Counted from the stretch's first letter, positions 49,176 to 59,034 are shown. The stretch is 64,000 bases of DNA from Halobacteriales archaeon QS_4_70_19 (GCA_003020985.1 PXRM01000026.1:30982-94981); one strand, 5' to 3'. Notes: generated by a model from the letters alone, not told the origin. Translations and numbers: made by a program.

Positions 49176-51296
49176 CTATCGGATCTTCGTCCCGACCGGC
49201 GCGTCGCCGTGGGTGGTCAGCAGGTCGGCCTCCTCGCCGGCCGCGAGCAACATCCCGTTCGACTCCACGCCGAACAGCTCGGACTTCTCCAGGTTCGCCG
49301 CGATGACGACCCGCTTCCCGGGGAGGGCGTCCACGTCGTGGAGCTGGCGGATGCCCGCGACGACCTGCCGGGTCTCGACGCCGATGTCCACCTCCAGGCG
49401 GACGAGCTTGTCCGCGCCCTCGATGGGCTCGGCGGTCTCGATGCGCCCGACCCGGAGGTCGAGGGCCTGGAACTCGTCGAAGCTGATGCGGTCGTCGGCG
49501 ATGGGTTCGGGGTCCATGTCGGTGGTGTCGTCGGTGTCGGCGTCGGTGTCGTCGTCGGCGTCGGTATCGGTGTCGTCGGTGTCATCCGCGCTCTCCTCGT
49601 CGCTGGCGGACTCGGCGATGCGCTGCTCGAGCTTCTCGTTCAGCTCCGCGACGCGCTCGTCCTCGATCTTCGTGACGAGCTCGTCGGGCTCGCCGAACTC
49701 GGCGGCCGGGGCGTCGTGGGCGGCCCCGAGCGAGGCCTCGTGGACGTCGCCGTCGGCGCCGACCTGCTCCCAGAGGCGCTCGGCCGTGTCGGGCGCGACG
49801 GGCTCGAACAGGACCGCGAGCGCGACCGACAGCTGGACGCAGTCGCGGATGACCTGCTCGGCGCGCTCCGGGTCCTCGTCGACGAGGTTCCAGGGCTCCT
49901 CGGCCTGGATGTACTCGTTCCCGTAGCGGGCCAGCTCCAGTGCCGCCTGCCCGACGCCACGGACGGAGTAGTCGTTGACGGCCTCGCGGAACGCGGCGAC
50001 CGCCTCGTCGATGCGGCCCGCGACGGCCTCGGAGACCTCGCAGTCCGGCGTGCCGCCGTAGTTACGCTGGGCGAACAGGAGCGAGCGGTAGGCGAAGTTG
50101 CCCAGCGTGCCGACCAGTTCGCTGTTCACGCGGGACTGGAACTTCTCCCAGGAGAAGTCCACGTCCTGCTGGAGGCCGCCGTTCGTGGCGAGGTAGTAGC
50201 GCAGCAGGTCCGGGTGGAACCCCTCGTCGAGGTACTCCCGGGCCCAGATGGCGCGGTTCCGGCTCGTCGAGAGCCCCTTCCCGTTGATGGTGATGAAGCC
50301 CGTCGCGGCCACGGCCCGGGGTTCCGTGTAGCCCGCGGCGTGGAGCATGGCGGGCCAGAAGACGGTGTGGTGCTGGATGATGTCCCGGCCGATGACGTGG
50401 ACGATCTCGCCGCCGTCGTCCTTCCAGACGTCCTCCCAGTCGTACTCGTCGGCGCCGGCGCGCTCGGAGTACTGCTTCGTGGACGCGATGTACTCGATGG
50501 GGGCGTCCACCCAGACGTACAGGACGAGGCCGTCCTCGCCCTCGCCCGCCTCGCCGGGGTAGTCGATGCCCCAGTCCATGTCGCGCGTGATACACCAGTC
50601 CCGGAGCTCGCCCTCGATCCACTCGCGAGGCTGGTTCTTCGCGTTCTCGGTCCCCTCCAGCCGGTCGATGAACTCCCGGAGGTACTCCTGCAGTTCGGAG
50701 ACGCGGAAGAACTTGTGCGTGCGCTCGCGGTACTCCGCCGGGTTGCCGGTGACGGTCGACTCGGGGTCCTCGATCTCGCCGGGTTCGAGGTGGCGGCCGC
50801 ACCCCTCGTCGCACTCGTCGCCGCGGGCCCGCGCCCCGCAGTACGGGCAGGTCCCCTCGACGAACCGGTCGGGCAGCGCCTGCCCCTCCTCCGGGTCGAA
50901 GGCGACCATGATCTCCTTCTCGTAGACGTAGCCCGCGTCCTCGAGCTCGCGGACGATCTCCCTCGTCAGCTCGGTGTTCGTCCCGTCGTCCGTGTGGCCG
51001 TAGTTGTCGAACTCGACGTCGAACTTCGGGAACGTCTCCCGGTACTGCTCGTGGTACTCCAGCGCGAACGACTCGGGCGAGACGCCCGCCTCCGCGGCGT
51101 TGACCGCGATGGGAGTGCCGTGCATGTCGGACCCGCAGACGTAGGCGGTGCGCTGGCCGAGCTTGCGGAGCGCGCGGTCGAACACGTCCGCGCCGACGTA
51201 CCCCCGGAGATGGCCGACGTGGAGGTCGCCGTTCGCGTACGGTAGCCCGCACGTGACGACGGCGGTGCCGTCGGTGGGGAACGGCTCGTGGCTCAT
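49176..51296 (-). CDS. metG: Methionyl-tRNA synthetase
   Basis: 706 residues. Class I synthetase: HIGH motif in PYANGDLHVGHLRG (~22-32), zinc knuckle CPYCGARARGDECDEGC (~145), KMSKS equivalent GKGLSTSRN (~345). The anticodon-binding helical domain is followed by an extremely acidic Asp/Thr linker (~565-595) and a C-terminal EMAP/Trbp tRNA-binding domain (FDEFQALDLRVGRIETAEPI) needed for dimerisation. The linker DNA is a GTCGTCGGTGTC-type microsatellite. Confidence 0.96.
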   Translation of the reverse strand: MSHEPFPTDGTAVVTCGLPYANGDLHVGHLRGYVGADVFDRALRKLGQRTAYVCGSDMHGTPIAVNAAEAGVSPESFALEYHEQYRETFPKFDVEFDNYGHTDDGTNTELTREIVRELEDAGYVYEKEIMVAFDPEEGQALPDRFVEGTCPYCGARARGDECDEGCGRHLEPGEIEDPESTVTGNPAEYRERTHKFFRVSELQEYLREFIDRLEGTENAKNQPREWIEGELRDWCITRDMDWGIDYPGEAGEGEDGLVLYVWVDAPIEYIASTKQYSERAGADEYDWEDVWKDDGGEIVHVIGRDIIQHHTVFWPAMLHAAGYTEPRAVAATGFITINGKGLSTSRNRAIWAREYLDEGFHPDLLRYYLATNGGLQQDVDFSWEKFQSRVNSELVGTLGNFAYRSLLFAQRNYGGTPDCEVSEAVAGRIDEAVAAFREAVNDYSVRGVGQAALELARYGNEYIQAEEPWNLVDEDPERAEQVIRDCVQLSVALAVLFEPVAPDTAERLWEQVGADGDVHEASLGAAHDAPAAEFGEPDELVTKIEDERVAELNEKLEQRIAESASDEESADDTDDTDTDADDDTDADTDDTTDMDPEPIADDRISFDEFQALDLRVGRIETAEPIEGADKLVRLEVDIGVETRQVVAGIRQLHDVDALPGKRVVIAANLEKSELFGVESNGMLLAAGEEADLLTTHGDAPVGTKIR

Positions 51297-51372
51297 ACCT
51301 CCAGTCCGGGCGGCCCCGGGCTAAAACCCGCCGGTTCCGGTCCCTGCGGACGGATGCCGGCGGTGCCGCCGG

Positions 51373-52023
51373 TCAGACGAGCGCCAGCGTCCCCTCGATG
51401 ACCGCGATGAACAGGACGAGCCGGCCGGCGCTCCCGACGAACGTGGCGAGCGCGAACCTGACGTAGTCCTCCTCCAGGACGGAGAACGCGTAGATGGAGA
51501 GCGTGTCGGGGAACCCCGGCACGCAGAGCGCGACCGCGAGACCGGCGTAGCCGTACTGCTTCGCGAGCTGGACCGCCCGGCGTTCGGCCAGCGACACGAC
51601 GTTGAACCGCGAGCGCCGCAACAGCCGGATGACGGGTCCGGACTGCTTGGCCTCCTGGCCCAGTCCGAACGCGAGGACGCTCCCCGTGGCCTTGCCGGTG
51701 CCGCTGACGAGGATGATGAGGCCGATCTCCACCCAGTAGCCCAGCCCCAGCCGGAGCGGCGTCGCCAGCACCACCTCGCTGGGGAGCGGCAGCACGAACG
51801 CGATGAGGAAGGAGTAGACGAAGATGATGACCAGCCCGATGGGGCCGGTCGCGGCCCGGACCGCCTCCTCGAGCGCCCGGAACACGCCGACGTGGAGGTG
51901 GCCGACCGGCAGCAGGGCGGCGAGCGCCGCCGTGACGTCCGGCAGTCCCGCGGCGACCCACGGGAGGACCGAGGGGAGGGCGGGACTCTGGAGGAGGTCG
52001 GGAAGGACCGACAGCGGGGTCAC
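51373..52023 (-). CDS. YqaA/DedA-like (VTT domain) membrane protein
   Basis: 216 residues from a GTG at 52023. Hydrophobic segments at ~65-85 (GLVIIFVYSFLIAFVLPLPS), ~95-125, ~150-170 and the C-terminus. 'LPLPSEVVLATPLRLG' and 'SGTGKATGSVLAFGLG' are VTT motifs; 'GFPDTLSIYAFSVLEEDYVR' follows. Possible lipid scramblase or transporter. Second VTT protein in the window but not a close match to the one at 2241. Confidence 0.8.
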   Translation of the reverse strand: MTPLSVLPDLLQSPALPSVLPWVAAGLPDVTAALAALLPVGHLHVGVFRALEEAVRAATGPIGLVIIFVYSFLIAFVLPLPSEVVLATPLRLGLGYWVEIGLIILVSGTGKATGSVLAFGLGQEAKQSGPVIRLLRRSRFNVVSLAERRAVQLAKQYGYAGLAVALCVPGFPDTLSIYAFSVLEEDYVRFALATFVGSAGRLVLFIAVIEGTLALV

Positions 52024-52129
52024 TGCCTGCCGGTAGCGTGGGCGCCGGTGTAAGTCTTGATGCCGCGGCAGCGGCCGCGGCCGTCGACAGCACCGACTCC
52101 CCCCGGCCGCCACCGCGGCTCGGCCCCGT

Positions 52130-53155
52130 TCAGCCGGCCAGCGCGGCGACCCGTGCCGGCAGCCCGGCGACGACCGCCCACGCGAGCAGCTGGGCGACCG
52201 CCACGACCACCATCGCCGCGACGCTCGGGAACGGCCCCCCGTCGCGGGTGTACGCCGCCGCGCCCCACGCCACGAACGGGAACGCGACGAGCGTCGCCCC
52301 GGCGACGAGCGGCGGGAGGACGCGCCCCCACAGCGCCGCCAGCGAGCCGAACGCGACGGCGACGCCCACGAGGTATGCCACCCGCAACCGGGCTGGCGAC
52401 CACCGCGTCGGCAGGGTCCGCTTCCCGACGGCGGCGTCGGCCCGCCGGTCCGGCCACTGGGTCGCGAGCAGGTTGACGAACACGAGCGCGGTGAACGGCA
52501 GGACAGCCAGACAGACCGTCAGCTCCACCGTGCCGGCCAGCGCCGCCGCGCCGTAGTGGGGGAGCAACAGCCCGCCCAGGAGGGCGTTGTCGACCTCGCC
52601 GAACCCGTGCCACGCGAGCGCCAGCGGCGGCAGCGAGTACTCCCACCCGAGGACCGCGACGACCGCCAGCACCGCGGCCGCCGTCGCCGGGAGCGTGCCG
52701 TCGAGCCGGAGCCACGCGGTCACGAGCGCGCCCAGCCCGCCCGCGGCCAGCGCCGCGTCGCGCGCGAGCCGCCGGGGGAGCCGGGCGGCGTGCAGTCCTC
52801 CGCTCCCGCCGGAGAACGGCGTCCGGTCGGTCAGGGCGTCCGTCTCGTAGTCCGCGTACTCGTTGGCGTAGTGGACGCTGGCGGCGACCGGGAGCAGCGC
52901 GACGACGCCCGCGACCACCTGGTCGGGCGCGAGCGGCGCGCCCGTCGCGACCGCGATGACCGCCCCGAGCGCGTAGACGGTGACGACGAGCAGGAGCTGG
53001 TCCGGCCGGCTCGTCGTCCACAGCGCCCACGCCACCGTCGCGGGCGCGGCGTCCCGGACCCGGCGCGGCGCGGGGTCCACCGTCGACGGGTCGGGATCGG
53101 CGGCCGGCCTGGACGCGTCCCGGTCCCCGGGGCGGCCATCCGAGGGGTTCCCCAT
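52130..53155 (-). CDS. UbiA-family prenyltransferase (MenA-like)
   Basis: 341 residues with about eight membrane helices. First Asp-rich motif NEYADYETDALTDRTPFSGG (~98-117) and second DRRADAAVGKRTL (~245) match UbiA enzymes that attach a prenyl chain. The first, N-x3-D-x3-D, resembles 1,4-dihydroxy-2-naphthoate polyprenyltransferase (menaquinone pathway). No other men gene lies nearby, so the acceptor is inferred. Confidence 0.82.
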   Translation of the reverse strand: MGNPSDGRPGDRDASRPAADPDPSTVDPAPRRVRDAAPATVAWALWTTSRPDQLLLVVTVYALGAVIAVATGAPLAPDQVVAGVVALLPVAASVHYANEYADYETDALTDRTPFSGGSGGLHAARLPRRLARDAALAAGGLGALVTAWLRLDGTLPATAAAVLAVVAVLGWEYSLPPLALAWHGFGEVDNALLGGLLLPHYGAAALAGTVELTVCLAVLPFTALVFVNLLATQWPDRRADAAVGKRTLPTRWSPARLRVAYLVGVAVAFGSLAALWGRVLPPLVAGATLVAFPFVAWGAAAYTRDGGPFPSVAAMVVVAVAQLLAWAVVAGLPARVAALAG

Positions 53156-53240
53156 ACCCCCGGCTTCGACTGCAGCGCCGTCAACCTGTCCGTGGTCGGC
53201 GGGGCGGTCGCCCGACCGAGGAGCTACCAGTGGCTCCGAG

Positions 53241-53951
53241 CTACACCAGCCGCCACTCCGGCGACCCGGCGCTCCCCCGACCCGTCGGCTCCACGACGTC
53301 CCGGCGTTCGAGTTCGCCGAGCACGTCGCCCAGCCGGCCCCCCTGGATGACCTCGAAGTGGACGCGGTCGACGCCGTGGTGCTCGTAGAACAGGTGGTAG
53401 AGCTCGTCCTCGGAGAACCGCTCGCCCTCGGCCACCGTCATCAGCCGCGGGACGAGGTCGCACATGTCCTCGACGAAGTTCCACGGGTAGACCATCCACG
53501 CGAACTCGTCGGGGTACGAGGCCACGAAGTCGAGGTCGGCCTCGCTGTCGGGGAGAAGCTGGAGCGTGCCCGTCCGGACCTCCCCGGGCGGCTCCGGGAG
53601 GTCCTCCAGGTAGTCGACGGTGTGGCCGAACGTCTGCCCGGTGTCGGCGATGTCGTCGACGACGAGCAGGTCCTTGTCCGCGACGGCGCCGTCCGCCAGC
53701 GGATACCGGACGGAGGGCCCCTCGCCCGGCTCGCCGGTGCCGACGTAATGCTCGACCTTCAGGCTGACCAGGTCGTCCACGTCGAGGTAGTCACAGACGA
53801 TGCGGGCGGGAACGAGGCCGCCACGTGCGATGGCGACGACGGCGTCTGGGGCGTAGCTGCCGCGTACCTCTCCCGCAAGGTCACGCGCCAGACCCTCGAC
53901 GTAGTCCCAGGTCAGCAGCCGGCAGGGGAACTCGTCCGGCAGGTCGCTCAT
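53241..53951 (-). CDS. Phosphoribosyltransferase
   Basis: 236 residues, ATG at 53951. Type I PRTase fold: 'AVVAIARGGLVPARIVCDYL' (~38-58) and PRPP loop LLVVDDIADTGQTFGH (~93-108). WMVYPWNFVED (~160) is typical of archaeal hypoxanthine/xanthine-type PRTases. The C-terminal ~65 residues form a small helical wHTH-like appendage (GERFSEDELYHLFYEHHGVD), so it may combine catalysis with regulation. Confidence 0.87.
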   Translation of the reverse strand: MSDLPDEFPCRLLTWDYVEGLARDLAGEVRGSYAPDAVVAIARGGLVPARIVCDYLDVDDLVSLKVEHYVGTGEPGEGPSVRYPLADGAVADKDLLVVDDIADTGQTFGHTVDYLEDLPEPPGEVRTGTLQLLPDSEADLDFVASYPDEFAWMVYPWNFVEDMCDLVPRLMTVAEGERFSEDELYHLFYEHHGVDRVHFEVIQGGRLGDVLGELERRDVVEPTGRGSAGSPEWRLV

Positions 53952-54072
53952 ACGCGCCGGTTCGACCGGTCCGGACAAAAGTGTGGGCGGCTCGCGGGCC
54001 TCGGCGGGACCGCTCCGGACGGCTGCCCGCTACCGCGCGAGACAGTCCGTCGGAAACTGGCGGGGTGAGCTA

Positions 54073-54109
54073 CCCACCGCTCTAGCGGTGGGAGTCAGCG
54101 TGGACTCCC
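54073..54109. repeat. Solo IS605-like end: double hairpin
   Basis: CCCACCGCT (54073-54081) pairs with AGCGGTGGG (54084-54092) across a 2-nt loop; GGGAGTC (54090-54096) then pairs with GACTCCC (54103-54109), so the two stems overlap and are mutually exclusive. The first hairpin looks like the right end of haloarchaeal IS200/IS605-type elements, but no tnpB remains in this 305-bp gap (53952-54256). Confidence 0.6.
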
Positions 54110-54256
54110 GCTCCGGCCCCGGATACGAGAGGCCGGTCCGCGTCGCGGGGTCCTCGACCGTCGTTCGACCCGACGCCACTCGTCGCCTGCCTCGGGCGTT
54201 CCGTCCCCCGGTCAGTGACGCCTGGCGGCGGGCCGCCCTCCGGCCGGTGCCGGCCG

Positions 54257-54685
54257 TCAGCCGCCGAGCACCCGTCGGAGCCGCGCCAACAGGTCGCCCC
54301 CGTCGCCGTCCGTCCCGCCGCTCGGGGCGTCCGCCAGCCCGAGTTCCCGCTCGATGGCGTCGAGTTCGTCGTCGTCGAAGCGGTCGTCCTCGCGGGCCTC
54401 GACCAGCCACTCCGCCCACTCCGCGTCCGTCAGCACGCCGCGGGCGTCGTCCCACTGCTCGACCAGCGCCTCGCGGTCCCGGAACGGGACGTCCATGTCC
54501 CCGCCGCCCCAGTGCAGCGGGACGAGGTAGAACGCCACCTCGTCGGGCCCCGGGCCGGGCCCCTCGGCGCGGGCGGTCGTCCCGTCGCGTGCCTCGCCCG
54601 GCAGGAACCGGTACGGGTAGCCCTCGTAGCAGAAGACGTCATCGGGCGTCACCGTCTCGCCCGCGGGGAGTTCGAGCGTGTCCAT
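54257..54685 (-). CDS. Conserved haloarchaeal hypothetical protein
   Basis: 142 residues, ATG at 54685. Very acidic; a beta-rich N-terminal part (DVFCYEGYPYRFLPGEARDG, 'VAFYLVPLHWGGGDMDVPFR') and a helical acidic C-terminus ('LTDAEWAEWLVEAREDDRFD'). No transmembrane segment. Function unknown. Confidence 0.7.
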   Translation of the reverse strand: MDTLELPAGETVTPDDVFCYEGYPYRFLPGEARDGTTARAEGPGPGPDEVAFYLVPLHWGGGDMDVPFRDREALVEQWDDARGVLTDAEWAEWLVEAREDDRFDDDELDAIERELGLADAPSGGTDGDGGDLLARLRRVLGG

Positions 54686-54764
54686 GCCCGTCGTAGGGAC
54701 TCCGGCCGGAAAGCCGGACCGGCTGCGGGGGGTTCCAGTCGGCCCCGACGGACGGTCCGGGCAG

Positions 54765-55913
54765 TTACCCCAGCGACGGCAGCCCGTCCCCGTCGAACAC
54801 CTCGTCCGCGATGTTCTCGCGCATGATCTCGTCGGTGCCGGCGGCGATGCGGCGCCCGCGGGCGAGTCGGTGCAGGTACTCCAGCGGATGCCCCTGCTGG
54901 TAGCCGGTGGCACCGAAGATCTGGAGGCAGTCGCTGACCACCGCCTCCGCGGTCTCGGAGGCGTGGAACTTCGCGATGCTCGCCCGGAGGCGGTCGGGGT
55001 GGGCGGGCGTGTCGCCGTCCCCCTGCGTGTTCGCGGCCGCCTCGTGGGTGAGTGCCCGGGACGCGGTGTAGCGTTTGACCGCGTCGGCGACCTCCCAGCG
55101 GAGCCCCTGGAACTCGCCGATGGACTGGCCGAACTGCTCGCGGTCGCCCGCGTACTCGACGGCGTGCTCCAGCGCGCAGCGGGCCATCGCGGTCGCGTAC
55201 GCCGCGCTCCCGACGCGCTCCCAGTTGAGCGCCTTTAGCTGCTCCTTCAGGGCCCGCTTCCCGCGGACGAGGACCTGCTCCTCCGGAACCGCCACGTCCT
55301 CGAAGAAGAGGTGGCTCTGGGTGTGGCCCGCCATGTTGGTGTAGTGCTCGTGGACGTCGACCCCGGGGGCGTCGAGGTCGACGAGGACGGTCCCCAGGTT
55401 CCCGTCGGGGAAGCGCGCCCAGACGACGGCGGCGTCGCTGGCGGGGACGTAGCTGAGCCAGATCTTCTCGCCCGAGAGCCGGAGGCCGTCGTCGGTCTCC
55501 TCGATGGCGGTCTCCATCGCGCCGGCGTCGCTGCCCGCGGCGGGTTCGCTGATGCCGATGGCGATGGCCGACTCGCCCGCGCAGACCGGCGGAAGGTAGC
55601 GCTCCTGCAGCGACTCGGAGCCGAACATCTCGACGGCCCGGGGCGCGACCATCGTCTGGCCGTACAGCGCGTTCGCCGTGTCCGGGCAGACCGCGCCGAC
55701 CGTCTCGATGGCCAGCACGGCCGCGAACTCGGAGAGCCCGCCGCCGCCCCACTCCTCCCCGAGGTTGACCGCCCAGAGGTCGTGCTCGGCCAGCGTCCGG
55801 ACGTTCTCCCAGGGGAACCCCTCGTGCTCGAAGGCGTCGTCCGCGAACTCCGCCCGCGCGATGTCGTCGAGGACGTCGACAAGCATCCGCTGCTCGTCGG
55901 TGAGCGTGACCAT
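54765..55913 (-). CDS. Acyl-CoA dehydrogenase
   Basis: 382 residues, ATG at 55913. FAD-dependent alpha,beta-desaturation of acyl-CoA. 'AIAIGISEPAAGSDAGAMET' (~115-135) and LSGEKIWLSYVPASDA are the FAD/substrate motifs. The C-terminal helical bundle has YAGDREQFGQSIGEFQGLRW and IFGATGYQQGHPLEYLHRLA, and ends with AAGTDEIMRENIADEVF. Divergent from the DUF2071 gene; could supply the nearby enoyl-CoA hydratase. Confidence 0.93.
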   Translation of the reverse strand: MVTLTDEQRMLVDVLDDIARAEFADDAFEHEGFPWENVRTLAEHDLWAVNLGEEWGGGGLSEFAAVLAIETVGAVCPDTANALYGQTMVAPRAVEMFGSESLQERYLPPVCAGESAIAIGISEPAAGSDAGAMETAIEETDDGLRLSGEKIWLSYVPASDAAVVWARFPDGNLGTVLVDLDAPGVDVHEHYTNMAGHTQSHLFFEDVAVPEEQVLVRGKRALKEQLKALNWERVGSAAYATAMARCALEHAVEYAGDREQFGQSIGEFQGLRWEVADAVKRYTASRALTHEAAANTQGDGDTPAHPDRLRASIAKFHASETAEAVVSDCLQIFGATGYQQGHPLEYLHRLARGRRIAAGTDEIMRENIADEVFDGDGLPSLG

Positions 55914-56011
55914 ACGTCGTGGCCGGGTGGCGACGGCAAGTAGGTTCGGCCGGAGGCGGGCGGCGCCGTGACAGCCCGAAACGGCAAGACCCCCCGCCCG
56001 CAAGGGCCGAT

Positions 56012-56794
56012 ATGCGCCTCGACACCGCCCTCACGACCACCGGACGGGCGGTGCTGTTCGCCCACTGGCCGGTCCCGGCCGCCCAGCTCCGGCCACATCT
56101 CCCCGACGCGCTCGCGCTGGACACCTACGACGGGGAGGCGTGGGTGAGCGTGCTCGCGTTCGAGGTCGTCGAGGCACGGCCCCAGGCGCTCCCGGCGGGG
56201 CTGTGGCCGTCGGCATCGTTCGGCGAGGTGACCCTGCGGACGTACGTCCGCCACGACGACCGGCCGGGCGTGTACTTCCTCTCGCTCGACGCCGGGACGC
56301 GCGTGGGGGCAGCGGCGATGCACAGCGCGATGGGGATGCCGTGCTACGCCGCGACGACGAGCGTCGACATCCGGCGGACGACGGACCGGGCCCACGCCGG
56401 CGACGGGAGCCGGGCCGGGGACGGCGAGGGGGCGACCGTCGAGTCGGTCGCCTTCCGGAGCCGGCGGACGCAGGCGGGCCAGCCGGCCGCGGCATTCGCC
56501 GTCGACTACGGCCCCGACGGCCCGGCCGACACGGTCGAATCGGGGTCGCTGGCCGAGTTCTGCATCGAGCGCCGCCGCTGGTTCACCGACGCCGGGCAGC
56601 CCTCGCCGTACCTCGTGGGGGCGGGGCCGGGGCTCCGCGTCGGGGAGATCGAGCGCGCCCCGTGGCAGGTCGCCCCCGCCATGGCAACCCTGTCGGAGAA
56701 CTCGCTGGGGCGACCGCTCGGCCTCGACCTCTCCGGGGAGCCGACGGTCCACTACAGCCCGGGGTTCCGGTCGGTCGTGTCGACGCGGCGGTAG
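56012..56794 (+). CDS. YqjF-like DUF2071 family protein
   Basis: 260 residues, ATG at 56012. 'RAVLFAHWPVPAAQLRPHLP' (~12-31), 'AWVSVLAFEVVEARPQALPA' and 'GVYFLSLDAGTRVGAAAM' are the conserved elements of the DUF2071/YqjF group, an acetoacetate-decarboxylase-like fold. Catalytic role unknown. Confidence 0.85.
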   Translation: MRLDTALTTTGRAVLFAHWPVPAAQLRPHLPDALALDTYDGEAWVSVLAFEVVEARPQALPAGLWPSASFGEVTLRTYVRHDDRPGVYFLSLDAGTRVGAAAMHSAMGMPCYAATTSVDIRRTTDRAHAGDGSRAGDGEGATVESVAFRSRRTQAGQPAAAFAVDYGPDGPADTVESGSLAEFCIERRRWFTDAGQPSPYLVGAGPGLRVGEIERAPWQVAPAMATLSENSLGRPLGLDLSGEPTVHYSPGFRSVVSTRR

Positions 56795-56886
56795 CCGGTT
56801 TCGCTCCGGCCGCCGCGTGTCGCGCCGGTGCACCGGCAGCGGTGGGCCGGCGCTAGGGTTTTCGCCGCCGCCCCGGGAGAGCAGGT

Positions 56887-57336
56887 ATGCGCGTCAGCGT
56901 CATCGGCGGCGGACGGGTGGACGAGGCGACCTACGAGCGGGCCCGGGCGGTCGGCCGGTGCTGTGGGGAGCGGGGGTACACGGTCGTCTGCGGGGGGTAC
57001 GGCGGCGTGATGGAGGCGGCCTGTCGCGGCGCCCGGGCGGCGGGCGGCGACACCGTCGGCATCCTGAAGGGCACCGACCCGGACGCCGCGAACGACTCCG
57101 TCGACACGCCGGTCGTCACGGGGATGGGCAACGGGCGGAACGTACTGGTCGTCCTGAACGGGGACGCCGTCATCGCGGTCGACGGCGCCACCGGGACCCT
57201 CTCGGAGCTGGCGCTCGCGCTCGACGACGGGCTCCCCGTGGCGGGACTGGACACGCACGACCTGTCCGAGTTCGACGGGTTCGAGGCGGTCGACTCCCCG
57301 GAGGCTGCCGTCGAGAGCGTGGAGCGCAGGTGGTGA
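56887..57336 (+). CDS. TIGR00725/LOG-like Rossmann-fold protein
   Basis: 149 residues. 'VSVIGGGRVDEATYERARAV' and 'YTVVCGGYGGVMEAACRGAR' (the GGxGGxM loop) match the small lysine-decarboxylase-like/DprA-like Rossmann family. Nucleotide or cytokinin-riboside hydrolase activity occurs in relatives carrying PGGxGTxxE; here the loop is VDGATGTLSELALAL, so activity is uncertain. Confidence 0.82.
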   Translation: MRVSVIGGGRVDEATYERARAVGRCCGERGYTVVCGGYGGVMEAACRGARAAGGDTVGILKGTDPDAANDSVDTPVVTGMGNGRNVLVVLNGDAVIAVDGATGTLSELALALDDGLPVAGLDTHDLSEFDGFEAVDSPEAAVESVERRW

Positions 57337-57463
57337 GCTGGAAGGATTATCGACGGAGGTTGGAGGTTCTGTGCATACCGTGGCAGTACAGGAATCGTAT
57401 CGAGATGCTGGATGATACACGGACGGAAGCCGGACGATCCGTCCGGACGACACCCGCCGACCG

Positions 57464-58915
57464 CTACTCCGTCGCCTTCAGGTTGTGGACGGGGTCGAGC
57501 CGTTCGACCACCTCGGCGGTCGGTGCCAGCGCGTCCTCGATGGCCTCGGCCGGCTTGTACGCCGCGGGGGCCTCGTCGAGGACGTCCTCGACGACGGACT
57601 CGGAGTAGACCCCGTCCATGGCGGCCTCGAACGCGGCCATCGAGAGCCGGTCGTGGGCGTCGCGCCGGCCCATCCGCCGCCCGGCGCCGTGGGGCGCCGT
57701 CGAGAGCCACTCCTCGTTGCCCTTCCCGCGGGCGATGACGGACCCCTCGGCCATGTTGAACGGGACGAGGAGGCGCTCGCCCTCGCGGGCGGGCGTGGCG
57801 CCCTTGCGGATAGTCAGGTCGCGGAAGTCGATGTAGTTGTGCGTCGAGTGCCACGACTCGCCGGCGTCGACGCCGAGCGCGTCGCAGATGGCGGCGGCCA
57901 TCAGCTCCCGGTTCCACCGGGCGTACTCCTGGGCGAACAGCATGTCCACGTAGTAGCCGTGCGCCTCGCGGCCGACGAGGGGGTCCAGGTCCGTGTTCCG
58001 CCCCTCGTCGCCGGTGGGCGGCCGGAGGTCGCCCAGCCGGGCGAAGGTGCGCTCGATGGCCTTCCCGTCGAGCGCCTCGCGGACGCGCTCCTTGCGGATG
58101 TGGGACTCGCCCATCCCGCCGGTGACCCAGCGGAAGAGGTCCTCGTCGCTCACCGTCGCCGGGTCGAACTTCAGGAAGCGCCGGTCATCGGGCTCGATGC
58201 GGTCGCGGACCCGGTCGGCGTTGCGGAACTGGGTGGCCCGGGCCTGCCAGAACTCCGCGACGGCCTTGCCGAGGTAGCGCGACCCGCTGTGGACGACGAG
58301 GGAGTAGTCGCCCGCCTCGCGAGCGCGGGCGAACTCGACGAAGTGGTTGCCGCCTCCGAGCGTCCCGGCCGACCGGATGACGTGGGCCATCCCCTGGCGC
58401 TGGTCCGCGAGGACGCGCTCGCAGAGGGCCTCGAAGTAGTCGCCGTCGTAGCCGTCGAACTCGAAGGTGGGGTCGACCGGCTCGCCGAACCGCTCGCGGA
58501 CGGCGTCGTCGAACCGCTCGAAGCGCTCGTTCGTCCGGTCGAAGGGGAACTCCTCGACGAGGTGGACGGCGTCGTCGTAGTCGTGGACCGACCGGCCCAT
58601 CGGAACCGCCTCGCGGACGCGGCGCTCGCGCTCGGCGTGGGCCAGCGGGAGGTCGTCGCCGAGGTGGGTGACGTGCATCCCGCAGCCGATGTCGACCCCG
58701 ATGACGTTCGGGACGACCCGTTCGGGCAGCGGCATCGTGAACCCGACCGGAGCGCCCATCCCCCAGTGGCCGTCCGGCTGGACGACGACGGGTTCGGTGA
58801 ACGCCGGGTGGTCGACGAACTCCTCCACCTGGTCGAGCAGTCCCTCCCCGACCAGCGACTCGTCCTCGACCATCACGCGTGCCGTGGTGTACTCGCCGTC
58901 CAGTTCGATGGGCAT
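57464..58915 (-). CDS. rtcB: RtcB family RNA ligase
   Basis: 483 residues, ATG at 58915. Joins 2',3'-cyclic phosphate or 3'-phosphate RNA to 5'-OH ends with GTP and Mn2+. Metal/active-site motifs: GVDIGCGMHV (~93), GTLGGGNHFVEF (~200), VVHSGSRYLGK (~222), 'STHNYIDF' (~340) and STAPHGAGRRMGR (~412) containing the guanylated His. Divergent from mmsA. Confidence 0.92.
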   Translation of the reverse strand: MPIELDGEYTTARVMVEDESLVGEGLLDQVEEFVDHPAFTEPVVVQPDGHWGMGAPVGFTMPLPERVVPNVIGVDIGCGMHVTHLGDDLPLAHAERERRVREAVPMGRSVHDYDDAVHLVEEFPFDRTNERFERFDDAVRERFGEPVDPTFEFDGYDGDYFEALCERVLADQRQGMAHVIRSAGTLGGGNHFVEFARAREAGDYSLVVHSGSRYLGKAVAEFWQARATQFRNADRVRDRIEPDDRRFLKFDPATVSDEDLFRWVTGGMGESHIRKERVREALDGKAIERTFARLGDLRPPTGDEGRNTDLDPLVGREAHGYYVDMLFAQEYARWNRELMAAAICDALGVDAGESWHSTHNYIDFRDLTIRKGATPAREGERLLVPFNMAEGSVIARGKGNEEWLSTAPHGAGRRMGRRDAHDRLSMAAFEAAMDGVYSESVVEDVLDEAPAAYKPAEAIEDALAPTAEVVERLDPVHNLKATE

Positions 58916-59034
58916 CGCCCGGCCGTAGTCCGCTCGCGCGGTTGAACCTGTCGCCCCTCCGTCGCGGCGTGGCACGGCCCCCGAGACGGCCGGCTAGGGA
59001 CCCCCCTTATGTGTTGAGGAGTCGGCGTCGGGAC

